This document shows positions 6,895-14,440 of a DNA stretch of 45,813 nucleotides, piece after piece (position 1 is the stretch's first letter; every line of letters starts with the position of its first letter). The stretch covers positions 1-45,813 of the forward strand of contig JAIUOX010000030.1 in NCBI GenBank assembly GCA_020160955.1, given 5' to 3'. The notes under the pieces are model-generated. The model worked only from the letters and a program-made list of their open reading frames with translations. It was not told where the DNA came from and did no database searches. The position numbers and the translations under genes are program-made. The DNA comes from Pseudomonadota bacterium. GTDB taxonomy: Bacteria; Pseudomonadota; Alphaproteobacteria; Reyranellales; Reyranellaceae.

Positions 6895-7515
6895 ATGTCG
6901 GAGCAGGCAAACGTGAACGACCGGCTGGTGGTCCAGCTCGATTCCGCCGAGGGCTGCCTCGGCTGGGCGACCCTGGGCGGGCGGCGCTGGCGCTGCAGCG
7001 TCGGCGCGGGCGGTATCCGCGAGGACAAGGTCGAGGGCGACGCCGCCACCCCGGCCGGCACCTGGCCGCTGCGCCGCATCTACTTCCGCAACGACCGGCT
7101 GGTCCTGCCCAAGGTCCGCCTGCCGGCCCGGCCGATCGTCGAGCACGACGGCTGGTGCGACGATCCCCGGTCGCCCAGCTACAACCGGCTGGTCCGCATC
7201 CCCAACGAGTGGAGCCACGAGAAGATGTGGCGCGACGACGGGCTGTACGACCTCGTGGTGGTGGTCGGCTACAACGACGACCCGCCCGAAGGCGAATGGG
7301 GCAGCGCGATCTTCCTCCACGTCATGCGCGACGACGAGGGCCCGACCCAAGGCTGCGTCGCCTTCCGCCGCGACGACCTGCTGGAACTGGTGACGCTGCT
7401 CGGCCCCGAGACCAGGCTCGAGGTCCAGTCGATCCCCGCCAGCGAAACCGCGCCCCGCGCCGCGGTCGACGAGGACATGAAACAGTTCGAGGACTTCGAC
7501 GAACAGGATTGGTGA
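6895..7515 (+). CDS. L,D-transpeptidase (YkuD) family protein
   Basis: A 206-residue YkuD-domain protein. The active-site pattern is seen as [19 protein letters not shown]: a His, then a Cys in TQGCVA, where most members have S-x-G-C. The family either cross-links peptidoglycan stem peptides 3-3 or attaches lipoproteins to them. No signal peptide is visible: the N-terminus [16 protein letters not shown] is hydrophilic, which is odd for an enzyme working in the periplasm. The early substrate-handling strand [16 protein letters not shown] is typical of the short YkuD group. ATG 6895 is chosen for the AGGGAG eight bases upstream. The C-terminus is acidic ([15 protein letters not shown]). Confidence 0.75.
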   Translation: MSEQANVNDRLVVQLDSAEGCLGWATLGGRRWRCSVGAGGIREDKVEGDAATPAGTWPLRRIYFRNDRLVLPKVRLPARPIVEHDGWCDDPRSPSYNRLVRIPNEWSHEKMWRDDGLYDLVVVVGYNDDPPEGEWGSAIFLHVMRDDEGPTQGCVAFRRDDLLELVTLLGPETRLEVQSIPASETAPRAAVDEDMKQFEDFDEQDW

Positions 7516-7516
7516 G

Positions 7517-7547
7517 GCTGGGACCGCGCGCGTCCCGCGCGCTCATG
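7517..7547. repeat. REP-like repeat, family B, solo copy
   Basis: Starts with GCTGGGACCGCGCGCGTCCC and continues CGCGCGCTCATG. It contains a GGGAC/GTCCC hairpin and matches the repeats around the transposase at 12.4-13.0 kb. It lies two bases after the L,D-transpeptidase stop. Confidence 0.8.
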
Positions 7548-7553
7548 CCGCTT

Positions 7554-7689
7554 CTTCCTCCCTGCGCGTGAGCGCGGGGAGGTGTCCGCGCAGCGGACGG
7601 AGGGGTCATGAGCATCGCGACGTGAGCCCATGACCCCTCCGTCGGCGAAGACGCCGACACCTCCCCATGCTGCCGCATGGGGAGGAAGG
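7554..7689. repeat. Compound inverted repeat, family C, with variable hairpin tips
   Basis: Two arms (7554-7610 and 7629-7689, inverted) share fixed blocks in the same order: CTTCCTCCC, GGGGAGGTGTC, and CGGAGGGGTCATG. Between the blocks each arm carries short self-complementary inserts that differ in sequence (for example GTCCGCGCAGCGGAC in the left arm and GTCGGCGAAGACGCCGAC in the right). The framework is conserved while the hairpin tips vary. No other copy is in this window. Confidence 0.75.
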
Positions 7690-7726
7690 GCTGTGCGCCG
7701 CGCGCTGACATCGAACAGATGAAAGA

Positions 7727-7796
7727 AAAGGTCCCTCGCTGCGCTCGGGATGACAGAGAAAAAGACCTGTCATCCCGAGCGCAGCGAGGGACCCTT
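7727..7796. repeat. Long palindromic repeat, family A, copy 3
   Basis: Left arm from 7727 and right arm ending 7796 with the same core as copies 1 and 2; the right arm has one mismatch near its outer end (ACCCTT in place of ACCTTT). It ends three bases before the hrcA stop codon and may terminate hrcA. Confidence 0.88.
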
Positions 7797-7799
7797 CTT

Positions 7800-8906
7800 C
7801 TAGCCGACCACTCTTCCGATCATGCGCGCGGTGTAGTCGACCAGCGGGATGATGCGGGCGTAGTTGAGGCGGGTCGGGCCGATCACGCCGATCGCGCCGA
7901 GAATGCGCTCCTGCGAATCGCGGAACGGCGCCACCACCATCGAGCAGCCGGTGTTGGCGAACAGCGGGTTGTCGGTGCCGATGAAGATCTGCACGCCCGA
8001 CGCGGCGTTGGCCAGTTCGAGCAGGCGGGCGAAGCTCTCGCCGCGCTCCAGCGCGTCGAACAGCAGGCGCACGCGCTCGAGGTCCTCGATCGCCGTGATG
8101 TCCTCGAGCAGCCGCGCCTGGCCGCGCACGATCAGCGCGCTGCCCGGCTCGCCGGCCCACGTCGCCATTCCCGACTCGATGACCTTGGTGGTCAGCTCGT
8201 CGAGCTCGGCGCGCTTCTGCTGGATGTCCTCGACGATCAGGCGGCGCGCCTCCTCCAGCGTGCGGCCGACCAGCCGCGCGTTGAGGTAGTTGCTGGCCTC
8301 GACCAGCGCCGAGGCCGGCAGGTGCGGCGGCGTGTCGATCACCCGGTTCTCGACGTGGCCCGACTGGGTCACGGTGACGACCAGCGCCCGGCCGGGGCCG
8401 AGCTGGACGAACTCGATGTGCTTCAGCGGCTGCTCGGTCTTGGGCGCCATCACGACGCCGGCGCAGCGCGACAGGCCGGACAGCAGCGAGGTCGCCTGCT
8501 CCAGCGCCTCGGTGACACTGCGGCCGACCGTGGCGCAGCGCGCCTCGATGCTCTCGCGCTCCTCCGGCGACAGGTTGCCGACCTCGAGCAGGCCGTTGAC
8601 GAACAGCCGCATGCCGGCGTCGGTCGGCAGGCGGCCGGCCGAGGTGTGCGGCGCGTAGAGCAGGCCGAGGTCCTGCAGGTCGGCCATGATGTTGCGGATG
8701 GTGGCCGGAGACAGCGTCTCGGTCAGCTTGCGGGTCAGCGCCCGCGAGCCGACCGGCTCGCCGGTCTCGACGTAGCCCTCGACGACGTGGCGCAGCACCT
8801 CGCGGGCGCGCTCGTTCAGCTCGGCAACGGAGGCCGTCGGCTTCGGACCCGGTTGGAGGAGGTCGCCCAGGTCGCCTCGAACCGGGTGGATTCGATGGAT
8901 CGCCAT
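7800..8906 (-). CDS. hrcA: Heat-inducible transcription repressor HrcA
   Basis: A 368-residue HrcA repressor, which binds CIRCE operators of groE/dnaK-type operons and is kept active by GroEL. The N-terminal winged helix is seen at residues ~28-95 ([21 protein letters not shown], then [12 protein letters not shown] and [18 protein letters not shown], then [18 protein letters not shown]). The GAF-like and dimerization part follows to [39 protein letters not shown]. The length is normal. The start at 8906 (MAIHRIHPV) follows a short A-rich stretch. No CIRCE palindrome was seen in the 129 bp shared with rph, so autoregulation by CIRCE is not supported here. The hrcA-rph divergence is the usual alphaproteobacterial order. 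Confidence 0.95.
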   Translation of the reverse strand: MAIHRIHPVRGDLGDLLQPGPKPTASVAELNERAREVLRHVVEGYVETGEPVGSRALTRKLTETLSPATIRNIMADLQDLGLLYAPHTSAGRLPTDAGMRLFVNGLLEVGNLSPEERESIEARCATVGRSVTEALEQATSLLSGLSRCAGVVMAPKTEQPLKHIEFVQLGPGRALVVTVTQSGHVENRVIDTPPHLPASALVEASNYLNARLVGRTLEEARRLIVEDIQQKRAELDELTTKVIESGMATWAGEPGSALIVRGQARLLEDITAIEDLERVRLLFDALERGESFARLLELANAASGVQIFIGTDNPLFANTGCSMVVAPFRDSQERILGAIGVIGPTRLNYARIIPLVDYTARMIGRVVG

Positions 8907-9035
8907 GGAAAAAATGTAGGTACGACGGGGGGTCCGGTCAACGCATCCCGCCGCGCGGCTGGATTCGGGCGGTTCCCGGCGGTAAACCGGCGCCCCGTTC
9001 CCCGGCCCGCCTCGCGGGCCCGCCCAGGAGTTGCC

Positions 9036-9755
9036 ATGCGCCCGTCCGGCCGCGCCCCCGACCAGCTTCGCCCGGTTTCGCTCGAACCCGGCTTCTCGCG
9101 CCACGCCGAGGGCTCCTGCCTGGTGAAGTTCGGCGACACCCACGTGCTGTGCACCGCCTCGGTCGACGAGCGGGTGCCGCCGTGGATGCGCAATACCGGC
9201 CGCGGCTGGGTCACCGCCGAGTACGGCATGCTGCCGCGCTCGACCCACACCCGCACCGACCGCGAAGCCGCGCGCGGCAAGCAGTCGGGCCGCACCCAGG
9301 AGATCCAGCGCCTGATCGGCCGCTCGCTGCGCGCCGTGGTCGACCTGCCGGCGATGGGCGAGCGCCAGATCAACATCGACTGCGACGTGCTGCAGGCCGA
9401 CGGCGGCACCCGCACCGCCAGCATCACCGGCGCGTGGGTCGCGCTGCACTTCGCCTTCGAGCGGCTGATCAAGGAAGGCAAGCTGACGGCCAGCCCGATC
9501 ACCGGCCAGGTCGCCGCCGTGTCGTGCGGCCTGTGGGAGGGCACGCCGGTGCTCGACCTCGACTACCCCGAGGACTCCAAGGCGCAGGCCGACGCCAACT
9601 TCGTGCTGACCGGCACCGGCGGCATCGTCGAGGTCCAGGGCACGGCCGAGGACAAGCCGTTCGCCGAGTCCGAGTTCATCGCCCTGCTGGAACTCGCCAA
9701 GAAGGGCATCGGCGAGCTGACCCGCCTGCAGCGCGCGGCGATCGGGAAAGCCTGA
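9036..9755 (+). CDS. rph: Ribonuclease PH
   Basis: A 239-residue phosphorolytic 3'-5' exoribonuclease that trims tRNA 3' ends. Family blocks are [20 protein letters not shown] at the start, [52 protein letters not shown] (phosphate-binding Arg), [21 protein letters not shown] and [18 protein letters not shown]. The length is exact for the family. AGGAG precedes ATG 9036. The stop overlaps the rdgB start (TGATG). It is the first gene of a four-gene overlapping operon and divergent from hrcA. Confidence 0.96.
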   Translation: MRPSGRAPDQLRPVSLEPGFSRHAEGSCLVKFGDTHVLCTASVDERVPPWMRNTGRGWVTAEYGMLPRSTHTRTDREAARGKQSGRTQEIQRLIGRSLRAVVDLPAMGERQINIDCDVLQADGGTRTASITGAWVALHFAFERLIKEGKLTASPITGQVAAVSCGLWEGTPVLDLDYPEDSKAQADANFVLTGTGGIVEVQGTAEDKPFAESEFIALLELAKKGIGELTRLQRAAIGKA

Positions 9756-10372
9756 TGGCGCGGCGCCGCTTCGCCGAGAAGAAGCTGGTCGTCGCGACCC
9801 ACAATCGCGGCAAGGCCGGCGAGATCCGCGCGATGCTGGCGCCGTTCGGCGTCGAGATCGTGTCGGCGGCCGATCTCGGCCTGCCGGCGCCCGACGAGAC
9901 CGGCACGACCTTCGAGGACAACGCCACGCTGAAGGCGCTGGCGGCGACGACGGCCTCCGGCCTGCCGGCGCTGGCCGACGATTCGGGCCTCAGCGTGCAC
10001 GCGCTCGACGGCCAGCCCGGGCTCTACACCGCCGACTGGGAAGGCCCGACGCGCGACGCCATGGTCGGCATGACGCGCATCCAGGACGAACTGGCGAAGC
10101 GCGGCGTGCCGGACACCGTCGCGGCGCGCGGCGCGACCTTCCATTGCGTGCTGGCGCTGGCGTGGCCGGACGGTCATGTCGAGCTGGTGCACGGCACGCT
10201 CGACGGCGCCATCGTCTGGCCGCCGCGCGGCAGCGGCGGTCACGGCTACGATCCCTGCTTCCAGCCGGCCGGCGACAGCCGCACCACCGCCGAGATGAGC
10301 GACGCCGAGAAGAACGCGATCAGCCATCGCGGGCGGGCCTTCCGGATGCTGGTCGAGGCCTGCTTCGGATGA
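9755..10372 (+). CDS. rdgB: XTP/dITP diphosphatase (RdgB/HAM1)
   Basis: A 205-residue house-cleaning pyrophosphatase that hydrolyses dITP, XTP and related non-canonical purine nucleotides. Seen: VVATHNRGKAGEIRAML (nucleotide/phosphate binding), FEDNATLKALAA, LADDSGLSVHALDGQPGLY (metal Asp pair), GSGGHGYDPCFQP (base pocket) and AISHRGRAF near the end. Length is normal. ATG 9755 overlaps the rph stop and its own TGA overlaps the hemW start, so translation is coupled on both sides. Confidence 0.96.
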   Translation: MARRRFAEKKLVVATHNRGKAGEIRAMLAPFGVEIVSAADLGLPAPDETGTTFEDNATLKALAATTASGLPALADDSGLSVHALDGQPGLYTADWEGPTRDAMVGMTRIQDELAKRGVPDTVAARGATFHCVLALAWPDGHVELVHGTLDGAIVWPPRGSGGHGYDPCFQPAGDSRTTAEMSDAEKNAISHRGRAFRMLVEACFG

Positions 10373-11541
10373 CGCCGGCGAAAGGACCGCTGGGCGTCTA
10401 CGTCCACTGGCCTTTCTGCAAGTCGAAGTGTCCCTACTGCGACTTCAACTCCCATGTCCGCGACGGCGTCGACCAGGCGCGCTGGCGCCGGGCCCTCCTG
10501 CGCGAGCTCGAGCACGCCGCGCGCGAAGCGCCGGGCCGCCGGCTGGAGACGATCTTCTTCGGCGGCGGCACGCCGTCGCTGATGGAGCCGGAGACCGTGG
10601 CCGCGGTGATCGCCCGCGCCCGCGCGCTGTGGGACGGCGCGGCCGACGTCGAGATCACGCTGGAGGCCAACCCGACCTCGGTCGAGGCCGATCGCTTCGC
10701 CGCGCTGGCCGAGGCGGGCGTCAACCGCGTGTCGCTGGGCGTGCAGGCGCTCGACGCCGACGCGCTGCGCTTCCTCGGCCGCCAGCACTCGGCCGACGAG
10801 GCGCTGGCCGCCCTCGCCACCGCGCGGCGGCACTTCGCGCGCTTTTCCTTCGACCTGATCTACGCCCGGCCGGGGCAGACGGAAGAGGCCTGGGCCGACG
10901 AGCTGGAGCGCGCGCTGGGGCTGGCCGGCGAGCACCTGTCGCTCTACCAGCTGACGATCGAGCGCGGCACGCGCTTCCACGTCGACCATGCGCGCGGCGC
11001 CTTCGCGCTGCCCGACGAGGACCGCGCGGCGGCGATGTTCGAGCACACCCAGGCCCGGCTGGCGTTGGCCGGCCTGCCGGCCTACGAGATTTCCAACCAC
11101 GCCAAGCCGGGCGCTGCCTGCCGCCATAATTTGATCTATTGGCGGTATCAGGATTACGTCGGCATCGGGCCGGGCGCGCATGGCCGTTTCGCCGTGGGCA
11201 CGCCGGACCGGCCCATACGACAGGCGACGCGACGGGCGAGCGGGCCCGAGGCCTGGCTGGAAGCGGTCGAGCGCGACGGCCACGGCACGGCGGAGACGGG
11301 GCGCGTCGAGGGGCAGGACCTCGTGGAGGAGGCGTTGATGATGGGACTGCGGCTGGCCGACGGCATCGACCGGGCCCTGTTCGCTGCCCAGGCCGGGATC
11401 GACCCGGTGGCGGCGGTGCCGGCGGCGCGTCTCGCCTCGCTGCAGGCCGCCGGCTACCTCGATGTCACGCCGACGCACCTGGTCGCCACCGCCGCCGGCC
11501 GCCAGCGGCTGAACGCCGTGCTGGAGCGGCTGGTGGCATGA
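10369..11541 (+). CDS. hemW: Radical SAM heme chaperone HemW
   Basis: A 390-residue radical SAM protein of the HemN/HemW family. The 4Fe-4S motif is CX3CX2C (PFCKSKCPYCDFNSH, residues ~17-30). It lacks the extra N-terminal segment and cysteine of true coproporphyrinogen dehydrogenase HemN, which supports HemW, the heme-trafficking chaperone. Other blocks: ETIFFGGGTPSLM, ITLEANPTSVE, RVSLGVQALD, FSFDLIYARPGQT, LYQLTIERGT, AYEISNHAKPG and CRHNLIYWRYQDYVGIGPGAHGR. Older annotations may name it hemN. ATGA overlaps at both ends link it to rdgB and to the binding protein. Confidence 0.93.
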   Translation: MTPAKGPLGVYVHWPFCKSKCPYCDFNSHVRDGVDQARWRRALLRELEHAAREAPGRRLETIFFGGGTPSLMEPETVAAVIARARALWDGAADVEITLEANPTSVEADRFAALAEAGVNRVSLGVQALDADALRFLGRQHSADEALAALATARRHFARFSFDLIYARPGQTEEAWADELERALGLAGEHLSLYQLTIERGTRFHVDHARGAFALPDEDRAAAMFEHTQARLALAGLPAYEISNHAKPGAACRHNLIYWRYQDYVGIGPGAHGRFAVGTPDRPIRQATRRASGPEAWLEAVERDGHGTAETGRVEGQDLVEEALMMGLRLADGIDRALFAAQAGIDPVAAVPAARLASLQAAGYLDVTPTHLVATAAGRQRLNAVLERLVA

Positions 11542-12371
11542 GGCGCATGCTCGTCCTCGCCGCGCTGCTGCTCGCGCCGGCCGCCGTCGTCGCCCAGCAG
11601 GCGCCCGCGAAGCCGCCCGCCAAGCCGGCCCCCGCGGCGCCGGCCAAGCCGGCCTCGAAGTTCCCGCCGCCCGCCTTCAAGATCACGATCGGCACCGAGG
11701 GCAAGTTCCCGCCGTTCAACTACCTCGACCGCAAGGGCATGCCGGCCGGCTTCGAGATGGAGCTGGCGCAGGAGGCCTGCCAGCGCATCAAGGCGGAGTG
11801 CGAGTTCGCCGCCTTCAAGTGGGACGACCTGATCCCCGGCCTGATCGACAAGAAGTTCGACGTGCTGATGTCGTCGATGGAAGTCACCGCCGAGCGCCGA
11901 AAGCGGCTCGGCCTGACGCGGCGCTACTACCTCTCGCCGGGCGCCTTCATCGCCGCCAAGGGCGCGCCGTACGACGGCCCGCCGTCGCTCCTGCGCAACA
12001 AGCGCATCGGCATCCAGAAGGATTCGACGCACGCCGACTGGGCCGACAAGAGCTTCCGCCGCTCCGCCCAGCTCAAGCGCTACAACACGCTGGCCGAGGC
12101 GCTCGACGCGCTGGCGAAGGGCGACGTCGACGCGGTGTTCGGCGACAAGACGCAGCTCTGGCTGTGGAGCCAGAAGCCGGACGGCAAGTGCTGCGAGATC
12201 ATCGGCCAGGACATCAAGGACAACCAGACGCTGGGCCTCGGCATCGCCGCCGGCACGCGCAAGGAAGACGCCAAGCTGCGCGACGCGCTGAACAAGGCAT
12301 TCGGCGAGATGCTGGCCGACGGGACCTACAAGAAGATCAACGACAAGTACTTCCCGTTCCCGCTGAACTGA
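11538..12371 (+). CDS. Periplasmic amino-acid-type ABC transporter substrate-binding protein (orphan)
   Basis: A 277-residue solute-binding protein of family 3 (SBP_bac_3, lysine/arginine/ornithine or polar amino acids). A signal peptide (MRRMLVLAALLLAPAAVVAQ) is followed by a Pro/Ala/Lys repeat linker of about 25 residues and then the two-lobed domain: ITIGTEGKFPPFNYLD, GFEMELAQEAC, WDDLIPGLIDKKFDVLMSSM, RKRLGLTRRYY, RIGIQKDSTHADW, DVDAVFGDKTQLW. Two cysteine pairs may form disulfides. No permease or ATPase gene is adjacent, and its ATG overlaps the hemW stop, an unusual operon partner. The specificity is uncertain; a sensory rather than transport role is possible. Confidence 0.85.
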   Translation: MRRMLVLAALLLAPAAVVAQQAPAKPPAKPAPAAPAKPASKFPPPAFKITIGTEGKFPPFNYLDRKGMPAGFEMELAQEACQRIKAECEFAAFKWDDLIPGLIDKKFDVLMSSMEVTAERRKRLGLTRRYYLSPGAFIAAKGAPYDGPPSLLRNKRIGIQKDSTHADWADKSFRRSAQLKRYNTLAEALDALAKGDVDAVFGDKTQLWLWSQKPDGKCCEIIGQDIKDNQTLGLGIAAGTRKEDAKLRDALNKAFGEMLADGTYKKINDKYFPFPLN

Positions 12372-12372
12372 A

Positions 12373-12403
12373 GCTGGGACCGCGCGCGTCCCGCGCGCTC
12401 GTG
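12373..12403. repeat. REP-like repeat, family B, upstream copy 1 of transposase unit
   Basis: GCTGGGACCGCGCGCGTCCC followed by CGCGCGCTCGTG, direct orientation, directly after the binding-protein stop. It differs from the other copies by one base (CTCGTG for CTCATG). Confidence 0.88.
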
Positions 12404-12408
12404 ACTGA

Positions 12409-12438
12409 CTGGGACCGCGCGCGTCCCGCGCGCTCATG
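12409..12438. repeat. REP-like repeat, family B, upstream copy 2 of transposase unit
   Basis: A second direct copy, 36 bases after the first. Its last bases abut the GGAGG ribosome site (12438-12442) of the transposase gene. Confidence 0.88.
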
Positions 12439-12446
12439 GAGGCCAA

Positions 12447-12992
12447 ATGTCCCCCAAAGGCTGGCACGCCCGAGGCTACCTGCCTCACTTCGATTCCCCG
12501 GAGACCGTCCAGTTCGTCACCTTCGGCCTGTCCGACAGCCTGCCCGCCAAGCTCGCCGCGCCGTACGTGCCCGGAACCAAGAGCCTGCTCGAGATGGACA
12601 CCCACCTCGATGCCGGGCGCGGTGCCTGCTGGCTCGGAAACAAAGCCGTCGCCAACGAGGTTCAAGTAGCCCTTCGGCATTTCGACGGCGAACGTTACCG
12701 ACTGCTCGCCTGGTGCATCATGCCGAACCACGTGCATGTCGTGATCGAACCCGAGGACCAGCACAACCTCGGGTCCATCGTCCAATCCTGGAAGTCGTTC
12801 ACGGCCAAGCGGGCCAACAAGCTGCTCGGACGTTCAGGTCCGTTCTGGCGGAAGGACTACTTCGACCGCTACATGCGTGGCGAGGAACACTATGCGAAGA
12901 CGGTAGCGTACGTGGAGGACAACCCGGTGAAGGCCGGCCTGTGCGGGACGGCAACGGAATGGCCGTGGAGTTCGGCGGCCTTCAGGGCATGA
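12447..12992 (+). CDS. REP-associated tyrosine transposase (RAYT, Y1_Tnp/TnpA_REP family)
   Basis: A 181-residue Y1 (HUH) transposase of the RAYT group, single-stranded DNA enzymes that act on REP palindromes. The catalytic HUH motif is HVHVV within LLAWCIMPNHVHVVIEPED. A C-terminal helix follows: WKSFTAKRANKLLG, FWRKDYFDRYMRG (with candidate catalytic Tyr), and HYAKTVAYVEDNPVKAGLC, the characteristic RAYT ending YVEDNPVKAGL. ATG 12447 has GGAGG five bases upstream. Two direct family-B repeats precede it, and an inverted copy overlaps its TGA stop. The gene appears intact. It interrupts no visible gene. Confidence 0.93.
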   Translation: MSPKGWHARGYLPHFDSPETVQFVTFGLSDSLPAKLAAPYVPGTKSLLEMDTHLDAGRGACWLGNKAVANEVQVALRHFDGERYRLLAWCIMPNHVHVVIEPEDQHNLGSIVQSWKSFTAKRANKLLGRSGPFWRKDYFDRYMRGEEHYAKTVAYVEDNPVKAGLCGTATEWPWSSAAFRA

Positions 12993-13015
12993 GCGCGCGG
13001 GACGCGCGCGGTCCC
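12988..13015. repeat. REP-like repeat, family B, inverted downstream copy
   Basis: The reverse complement of the upstream copies: CATGAGCGCGCGGGACGCGC then GCGGTCCC. The transposase stop TGA is formed by its CATGAG end, so gene and repeat are fused. The hspQ stop lies about 10 bases beyond. Confidence 0.88.
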
Positions 13016-13025
13016 GAAGACAACG

Positions 13026-13397
13026 TCAGTGCAGCGCGCGATCGCGGGAGACGTAGTGGCCGCGCTTCAGTTCCTTGAAGAACTGCGGCACCTGCGGATG
13101 CGAGACCGGCTTGCCGGTGTCGTCGGCCAGCAGGTTCTGCTCGGAGACGTAGGCGACGTAGGTGGTCTGCGCGTTCTCGGCCAGCAGGTGGTAGAACGGC
13201 TGGTCGCGGCGCGGCCGAACTTCCTCCGGAATGGAGGCAAGCCACTCCTCGGTGTTGGCGAACACCGGGTCGACGTCGAAGATGACGCCGCGGAATGGGT
13301 AGATGCGATGCTTCACCACCTGCCCGATCGCGAACTTCGCCGTTCGAACGGGGGGCGGCACCATCGCGTGCCCGGCAGCCTGCTTGTCGATCTCCAT
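13026..13397 (-). CDS. hspQ: Heat shock protein HspQ (hemimethylated DNA-binding/YccV fold)
   Basis: A 123-residue HspQ-family protein. Core: KFAIGQVVKHRIYPFRGVIFDVDPVFANTEEW, then RPRRDQPFYHLLAENAQTTYVAYVSEQNLL, the standard alphaproteobacterial HspQ body. In E. coli HspQ modulates Lon and binds hemimethylated DNA. The start is uncertain. ATG 13397 (MEIDKQ) has no Shine-Dalgarno but TAATAT lies ten bases upstream, compatible with a leaderless mRNA; ATG 13364 (MVPPPVR) is an alternative closer to the conserved part. It is divergent from the metallo-hydrolase operon across about 190 bp. Confidence 0.88.
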   Translation of the reverse strand: MEIDKQAAGHAMVPPPVRTAKFAIGQVVKHRIYPFRGVIFDVDPVFANTEEWLASIPEEVRPRRDQPFYHLLAENAQTTYVAYVSEQNLLADDTGKPVSHPQVPQFFKELKRGHYVSRDRALH

Positions 13398-13591
13398 GGT
13401 GAAAATATTACTCCGAACCGGGCGGCAGGCAACGCGCCCGACGAAGATGAATCGACCCGGTACCTGCAACAAAGCGTGAATACCGGCACAACGGATATAT
13501 TTGCATCAATCCCGTTGCCTGCGCGTGTGACTCCCTCTGTTGACGCGGGCCACCTCCCTGTGGACTCTGCGGCCGGTTGGGGGAAGACGTT

Positions 13592-14440
13592 TTGGCGAAC
13601 GGACTGAAGGTTCGATTCTGGGGCGTGAGAGGCTCCATTTCCTGCTCGGGCGCGGAGTACGCGCGGTACGGCGGGAATACCTCGTGCCTCGAGGTCACGG
13701 CCGGCGGCCGGCGCCTGATCTTCGACGCCGGCACCGGCATCCGTCCGCTCGGCCTCGAGCTGGCGCGTCACCCGGAAGTCGACATCGACATCTTCTTCAC
13801 CCACACGCACCTCGACCACATCACCGGCCTGACCTTCTTCCAGCCGCTGTTCGACAAGCGCAACTCGGTGCGGCTGTGGGCCGGCCACCTGCAGGGGCCC
13901 GACACGCTGAAGCAGGTCGTCAGCAACCTGATGCAGGCGCCGCTCTACCCGGTCAGCCTCGAGGTCTTCCAGGCCAGCGTCGACTTCAGCGAGTTCACCT
14001 GCGGCGATTCGATGAGCTGCGGCGAGATCCAGATCCGCACGACGTCGCTCAACCATCCCAACGGCGCCACCGGCTACCGCGTCGACCACGGCGGCAAGTC
14101 GATCTGCTACATCACCGACACCGAGCACAGCGGCGAGGGTCCCGACCCGGCGATCGTCGAGCTGTGCCGCGGCGCCGACATCATGATCTACGACTCGAGC
14201 TACACCGACGCGGAGTACCCGCGGTACAAGGGCTGGGGTCACTCGACGTGGCAGGAAGGCATGCGCGTCGCCGACGCCGCCGGCGTCGGCACGCTGGTCA
14301 TCTTCCACCACGATCCCAGCCACGACGACGCCTTCATGGACGGCGTGGCGCGCGAGGCGGCGGCGGCGCGTCCCGGCACGGCGCCGAACGGGCTGCCGCG
14401 CGCGATCGTCGCCCACGAAGGCCTGACGCTCAGCCCGTGA
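13592..14440 (+). CDS. MBL-fold metallo-hydrolase, possibly cyclic-nucleotide phosphodiesterase-like
   Basis: A 282-residue metallo-β-lactamase-fold hydrolase. It opens with KVRFWGVRGSISCSG and YGGNTSCLEV, carries the metal motif FFTHTHLDHITGL (HxHxDH), a second-site ITDTEH region and VIFHHDPSHDD near the end. The FWGVRGS...GGNTSC group has sometimes been annotated as class II cAMP phosphodiesterase-like, but the substrate is not proven. TTG 13592 is my start because GGGGAAG lies five bases upstream; TTG 13577 would add five residues. Its TGA overlaps the GTG of the next gene, and a class III cyclase is third in the operon, which makes a nucleotide-signalling role attractive. Confidence 0.8.
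   Translation: MANGLKVRFWGVRGSISCSGAEYARYGGNTSCLEVTAGGRRLIFDAGTGIRPLGLELARHPEVDIDIFFTHTHLDHITGLTFFQPLFDKRNSVRLWAGHLQGPDTLKQVVSNLMQAPLYPVSLEVFQASVDFSEFTCGDSMSCGEIQIRTTSLNHPNGATGYRVDHGGKSICYITDTEHSGEGPDPAIVELCRGADIMIYDSSYTDAEYPRYKGWGHSTWQEGMRVADAAGVGTLVIFHHDPSHDDAFMDGVAREAAAARPGTAPNGLPRAIVAHEGLTLSP

Noticed and set aside
8907..9035. CIRCE operator between hrcA and rph
   Set aside because: No TTAGCACTC-N9-GAGTGCTAA-like sequence is present in the gap.
12373..13015. CRISPR array made of the repeated GC-rich units
   Set aside because: Units differ in orientation, flank a transposase, and have no regular unique spacers or cas genes.
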